From: JAULUH01 sp032111745
GTDB taxonomy: Bacteria > Chloroflexota > Anaerolineae > JAAEKA01
NCBI GenBank assembly: GCA_032111745.1
Contig: JAULUH010000555.1
Location: 1-9,175, forward strand
Length of the DNA: 9,175 bases
Direction of reading: 5' to 3'
The first letter of the stretch is position 1, and the number at the start of each line of letters is the position of its first letter. Below the pieces are notes generated by a model. The model did not search any database. It saw only the letters and a list, made by a program, of their open reading frames with translations, and had not been told where the DNA came from. Position numbers and translations under genes: made by a program. This document shows positions 6,780 to 9,175 of the stretch, one piece after another.

Positions 6780-6808
6780 AGCATACACCAGGAAAGACAA
6801 CTTGTCAA
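6780..6808 (-). promoter_or_regulatory. Sigma-70-type promoter of the importer operon
   Basis: On the minus strand a perfect TTGACA -35 box (6808-6803) is followed after 17 bp by TATGCT (6785-6780, 4 of 6 consensus). Transcription would start near 6773, about 85 nt upstream of the permease start and inside or next to the palindrome. The box match, spacing and position upstream of the first operon gene make this the strongest promoter candidate in the window. Confidence 0.75.
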
Positions 6809-6842
6809 GCGTTTTTTTGACCCCTGGCCTGGCGGCCTGAGT

Positions 6843-6872
6843 TTGGCGGATATGCCGCGGGCGCGGTACAAT
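6843..6872 (+). promoter_or_regulatory. Candidate promoter for the divergent DUF1638 gene set
   Basis: TTGGCG (6843-6848, 4 of 6 to the -35 consensus) is followed after 18 bp by TACAAT (6867-6872, 5 of 6 to the -10 consensus). The predicted start is near 6879, giving a leader of about 27 nt before the GTG at 6906. It lies about 75-125 bp from the palindrome, so direct repression from there is less obvious than for the leftward promoter. An alternative -35, TTGACC at 6817-6822, lacks a good -10 partner. Confidence 0.5.
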
Positions 6873-6893
6873 GCAGCACCATGTCTTTGGTGC

Positions 6894-6899
6894 AAGGAG
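6894..6899 (+). promoter_or_regulatory. Shine-Dalgarno deciding a GTG start for the DUF1638 gene
   Basis: AAGGAG lies 6 nt upstream of GTG 6906-6908. The frame is open further upstream to an ATG at 6708, but that longer version would read through the leftward promoter, the palindrome and this gene's own promoter candidate. It would also add 66 residues absent from the recognisable family domain. Confidence 0.85.
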
Positions 6900-6905
6900 T
6901 GCCCG

Positions 6906-7718
6906 GTGAAGCTCAAGTGCCTGGCTTGCGACGTCCTGGCCCGCCCCCTGTATCTCTCGGCGGCCCACTCGCCCCATATCGTCGACATCGAGCTGTTCCG
7001 GCGGGGACTGCACAACACGCCTGCCATTCTGCGCCAGACCCTGCAGGATCGGATCACAGCCGCTTCCGGCCAGGGCTACGATGCCGTGGTGATGGCCTAC
7101 GGCCTGTGCGGCCAGGCCACGGCCGGGCTGCTGGCGCAGGAGGTGCCGGTGGTCGTGCCGCGGGCGCACGACTGCATCACCCTCTTCCTCGGCAGCCGGG
7201 AGCGCTACAACCAGGAGTTCGAGGCCCAGCCGGGCACCTACTGGTATGCGCTGGACTACATGGAGCGCAGCGACGACCGCAGCACGGGCGTGGCCATGGG
7301 GGCCGGCGCCGGAACGGATATCGAAGCCGTCTACCAGGAGTACGTCGACAAGTACGGCCAGGAAAACGCGGACTACCTGATGGAGGTCATGGGAGCCTGG
7401 CAGCAACACTATAGGCGGGCCGCTTACATTGACATGGGCGTGGGGGATGGCAGCCGGGTTGAGCAGCAGGCCCGCGACGATGCCGCCCGCCGCGGATGGC
7501 TGTTTGAGAAGGTGGCCGGCGACATGGTGCTGCTGCGCCGGCTACTATACGGTGACTGGGAGCGCGGTTTTCTGCTGCTGCAGCCCGGCGAGCAGCTAGC
7601 CATGACCTATGACGACGATGTGATTGGCTGCGCCGCTACGAGCATCCTACAAGCCCGGCTGGACGAGCGCCAGGGCTACGCGCTGCGCAGCGGCGCCACC
7701 GAAAGGAATGATCCATGA
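6906..7718 (+). CDS. DUF1638 domain-containing protein
   Basis: A 270-residue soluble protein with no signal peptide or membrane segment. From the GTG start it begins (M)KLKCLACDVLARPLYL, then HIVDIELFRRGLHNTP, YDAVVMAYGLCGQATAGL (residues 58-75) and PVVVPRAHDCITLFLGSRE (81-99), blocks I recognise as DUF1638. Conserved-looking Cys68, His88, Asp89 and Cys90, with Cys5 and Cys8, could form a metal or cofactor site; that is inference. The biochemical function of the family is not established. I recall members near corrinoid methyltransferase and URO-D-like genes, which would fit the URO-D-like domain across the divergent promoter. It overlaps the following cupin gene by 4 nt (ATGA), so the two are probably translated together. 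The C-terminal third (GWLFEKVAGDMVLLRRLLYG, then EQLAMTYDDDVIG) is also typical of the family. Confidence 0.85.
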   Translation: MKLKCLACDVLARPLYLSAAHSPHIVDIELFRRGLHNTPAILRQTLQDRITAASGQGYDAVVMAYGLCGQATAGLLAQEVPVVVPRAHDCITLFLGSRERYNQEFEAQPGTYWYALDYMERSDDRSTGVAMGAGAGTDIEAVYQEYVDKYGQENADYLMEVMGAWQQHYRRAAYIDMGVGDGSRVEQQARDDAARRGWLFEKVAGDMVLLRRLLYGDWERGFLLLQPGEQLAMTYDDDVIGCAATSILQARLDERQGYALRSGATERNDP

Positions 7719-8074
7719 CCCAGGCTATCGCCCGGCCGGCCATCGTCAACCCTGACGCCATCCCCTGGGCCGGCCACCCGCGTTTCGAGAACATCCTCAT
7801 GCAGCCGCTAATCACCTCCGCCACCCATGACCTGGCCAGCGTGGCCAGGGTGCACGTGCCACCAGGGGGAGTCATCGGCCTGCACATTCACGCCCGCGAG
7901 GTGGAGGTGGTCTACGTGCTCAGCGGCGCGAGCCTCCTGACCCTCGGCGACGCCGATCGTCCGTTCAACGCCGGCCAGGTCGTCGCCATTCCGGCCGGCC
8001 TGGAGCACGGCCTGCGCAACGTGGGCGACGAGCCGGTGGAACTGCTTACCATCTTCACCCCGCCACTTATGTAA
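7715..8074 (+). CDS. Small single-domain cupin protein
   Basis: A 119-residue cytoplasmic beta-barrel protein with both cupin motifs. Motif 1 spans about residues 52-71 (GVIGLHIHAREVEVVYVLSG) with metal-ligand candidates His57, His59 and Glu64. Motif 2 spans about 87-104 (GQVVAIPAGLEHGLRNVG) with His98, matching the G-x5-P-x-G-x2-H-x3-N pattern. All four usual metal ligands are present, so it may be a metal-dependent isomerase, dioxygenase or sugar/ligand-binding accessory protein; the sequence does not choose among these. Its ATG sits in the stop of the DUF1638 gene (ATGA) with AAGGA 7 nt upstream, so the two proteins are probably made together and may act on the same compound. Confidence 0.92.
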   Translation: MTQAIARPAIVNPDAIPWAGHPRFENILMQPLITSATHDLASVARVHVPPGGVIGLHIHAREVEVVYVLSGASLLTLGDADRPFNAGQVVAIPAGLEHGLRNVGDEPVELLTIFTPPLM

Positions 8075-8113
8075 AACAAATCACATCGACGACCGTCCTC
8101 GTACCCTCGATTT

Positions 8114-8118
8114 AGGAG
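8114..8118 (+). promoter_or_regulatory. Shine-Dalgarno of the E1 alpha gene
   Basis: AGGAG, 6 nt before the ATG at 8125. The 50-nt gap after the cupin stop contains no convincing terminator, so the gene is probably in the same transcript. Confidence 0.75.
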
Positions 8119-8124
8119 CCTCTC

Positions 8125-9090
8125 ATGACTGCCACGCTCACCCAAGCCGACCTGCGCCGCATGTTCAAGACCATGTTGCTGATCCGCCGGTTCGAGGAAC
8201 AGGCCGTGGCCTTCTTCCAGTCCGGCGAGCTGCGCGGCTCTCTGCACCCCTGTATCGGCCAGGAGGCCACGGCCGTGGGTGCTGTGTTCCCGCTGCGCCG
8301 GGACGACTACCTCACCTGCACCTATCGCGGGCATGGCCACGCCATTGCCAAAGGGCTTGATCCCAAAGAGGGCATGGCCGAGCTACTGGGCCGGCGCACG
8401 GGCTGCAGCCAGGGCAAGGGTGGCTCCATGCACTACACCGACTTGGCCGTGGGACTGCTGGGTGAGAACGCCATCGTCGGCGCGGGTGCTCCCATCGCCG
8501 TAGGCGCCGCGCTGCGGGCCAGGCTGGATCGCACGGGTCAGGTGGCCATGACCATCTTCGGCGACGGCGCGGTCAACCAGGGCGCGCTGATGGAGGCCTT
8601 GAACCTGGCCGCGGCCTGGCAGGCACCGGTCATCTTCTTCTGTGAGAACAACCTGTACTCGGAGATGACCCCCATCCGCAGCATGATCGGCACGGCGACC
8701 CTGGCCGAGCGGGCTGCGGGCTTCGGGCTGGCGACAGCCACGGTGGACGGCTACGATCCCATCGCAGTCTACGAGACGACCAGTGCCGCTGTGGAAAGAG
8801 CACGCAATGGTGGCGGGCCCATTTTCGTCGAGGCCATGACCTACCGGCTCTTCGGCCACATGGTGGGCGATAGTGAGCCCTACCGCACCAGGGAAGAGGT
8901 GGCCGAATGGCGGGCCAAGGACCCCATCGTAGCCTTCCCCCAGCGCCTCATAGACGAGTTCGGCTTCAGCCAGGAGGAGATCGACCAGGTCAGGGCCGAG
9001 GTCGCGGCTGAGATCGAGGAGATTGCCCGTTTTGCCCGGGAGAGCCCGTGGCCGGACCCGGCTGAGATCGCGGACGACATGTTTGCCTGA
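8125..9090 (+). CDS. Thiamine-diphosphate-dependent dehydrogenase E1 component, alpha subunit (PdhA/AcoA-like)
   Basis: A 321-residue protein of the 2-oxo acid / acetoin dehydrogenase E1 alpha family, which decarboxylates its substrate on thiamine diphosphate and hands the acyl group to a lipoyl-E2 partner. Landmarks in order are LLIRRFEEQ (18-26), HPCIGQEATAVG (41-52), TYRGHGHAIAKG (66-77), GKGGSMH (97-103) and the ThDP/Mg motif from GDGAVNQG (146-153) to ENN (174-176). Then comes the regulatory-loop region TYRLFGHMVGDSEPYRTREEV (239-259). Length matches bacterial alpha subunits (about 320-370), and no key residue appears lost. The partner beta subunit normally follows within a few bases; here the next gene is an amidohydrolase. 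Whether it serves acetoin, pyruvate or a sugar-derived 2-oxo acid cannot be told; the sugar-importer context makes the last plausible. Confidence 0.94.
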   Translation: MTATLTQADLRRMFKTMLLIRRFEEQAVAFFQSGELRGSLHPCIGQEATAVGAVFPLRRDDYLTCTYRGHGHAIAKGLDPKEGMAELLGRRTGCSQGKGGSMHYTDLAVGLLGENAIVGAGAPIAVGAALRARLDRTGQVAMTIFGDGAVNQGALMEALNLAAAWQAPVIFFCENNLYSEMTPIRSMIGTATLAERAAGFGLATATVDGYDPIAVYETTSAAVERARNGGGPIFVEAMTYRLFGHMVGDSEPYRTREEVAEWRAKDPIVAFPQRLIDEFGFSQEEIDQVRAEVAAEIEEIARFARESPWPDPAEIADDMFA

Positions 9091-9140
9091 GGCCCATGCC
9101 TGGCCGTGGCTCACTAGCGTGAGAAGAAAGAGGAGACAAC

Positions 9141-9175
9141 GTGAGCATCCCGATCATCGACACCCACCAGCACCT
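9141..9175 (+). CDS. Amidohydrolase-family protein, N-terminal fragment
   Basis: Only the first 12 codons are inside the window: GTG start then SIPIIDTHQHL. AGGAG at 9131-9135 lies 5 nt upstream of the GTG. The I-D-T-H-x-H opening is the first metal-binding strand of amidohydrolase-superfamily enzymes and is especially common in amidohydrolase_2 (COG3618-type) lactonases such as L-fuconolactone or L-rhamnonolactone hydrolases. A lactonase would fit a sugar-oxidation cluster, but 12 residues do not prove it. It is 50 nt after the E1 alpha stop, on the same strand, and probably in the same operon. Confidence 0.7.
   Translation, partial: MSIPIIDTHQH

Noticed and set aside
6796..6821. GACAACTTGTC palindrome and GTCAA/TTGAC inverted repeat followed by a T run, considered as a terminator or second operator
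   Set aside because: The loop is too small or the stem too short for a terminator, the T run does not follow a GC-rich stem, and the TTGACA box already explains most of the symmetry.
6744..7409. Minus-strand open frame of 221 codons opposite the DUF1638 gene
   Set aside because: Antisense to a recognisable family protein, and it would cross the divergent promoters; its translation shows no domain.
9110..9123. CTCAC-TAGC-GTGAG hairpin after the E1 alpha gene
   Set aside because: Only a 5-bp stem with no T tract, close to the next Shine-Dalgarno; too weak to call a terminator.
1..9175. CRISPR arrays, tRNA or rRNA genes, insertion sequences, attachment sites
   Set aside because: I looked for short regularly spaced repeats, tRNA-like or rRNA-like stretches, transposase-like reading frames and terminal inverted repeats and saw none; the only sizeable repeat is the intragenic binding-domain duplication.

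Overview
The window looks like a piece of a high-GC genome from an environmental bacterium, most likely a Chloroflexota (Anaerolineae/Caldilinea-like) member. That assignment is inference, from the Ala/Pro/Glu-rich lipoprotein linker, the sugar-ABC gene set and the URO-D-like/DUF1638 company. It is a draft assembly: a run of 10 Ns at 5198-5207 marks a scaffold gap.

Left half (1-6687, all minus strand, read right to left): an RbsABC-type sugar importer operon with a single regulator at its end. The order is permease (6687-5686), substrate-binding lipoprotein (5603-3798), double-NBD ATPase (3706-2174), then a LacI-family regulator that starts inside the ATPase stop codon (ATGA overlap, 2177). 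The binding protein is unusual: it holds two nearly identical sugar-binding domains in tandem in one polypeptide. The LacI reading frame does not stop where LacI proteins normally end. It continues in frame through a roughly 60-residue linker into a uroporphyrinogen-decarboxylase-like (URO-D) domain that runs off the left edge.

Centre (6688-6905): a 218-bp divergent control region. It holds a strong minus-strand promoter (TTGACA, 17 bp, TATGCT), a perfect 20-bp palindrome just downstream of its -10 box that resembles two abutting LacI-type operators, and a plus-strand promoter candidate.

Right half (6906-9175, plus strand): a DUF1638 protein (GTG start), a small cupin overlapping it by 4 nt, a TPP-dependent dehydrogenase E1 alpha subunit, and the first 12 codons of an amidohydrolase (HxH motif).

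How they may work together (inference): the importer takes up a sugar or sugar-like ligand, the LacI domain senses it and controls both divergent units through the shared palindrome, and the right-hand genes plus the URO-D-like domain process it. The substrate cannot be read from the sequence. The points most worth a second look are the LacI/URO-D fusion, the tandem-domain binding protein, the palindromic operator, and the grouping of URO-D, DUF1638, cupin, E1 alpha and amidohydrolase with a sugar importer.
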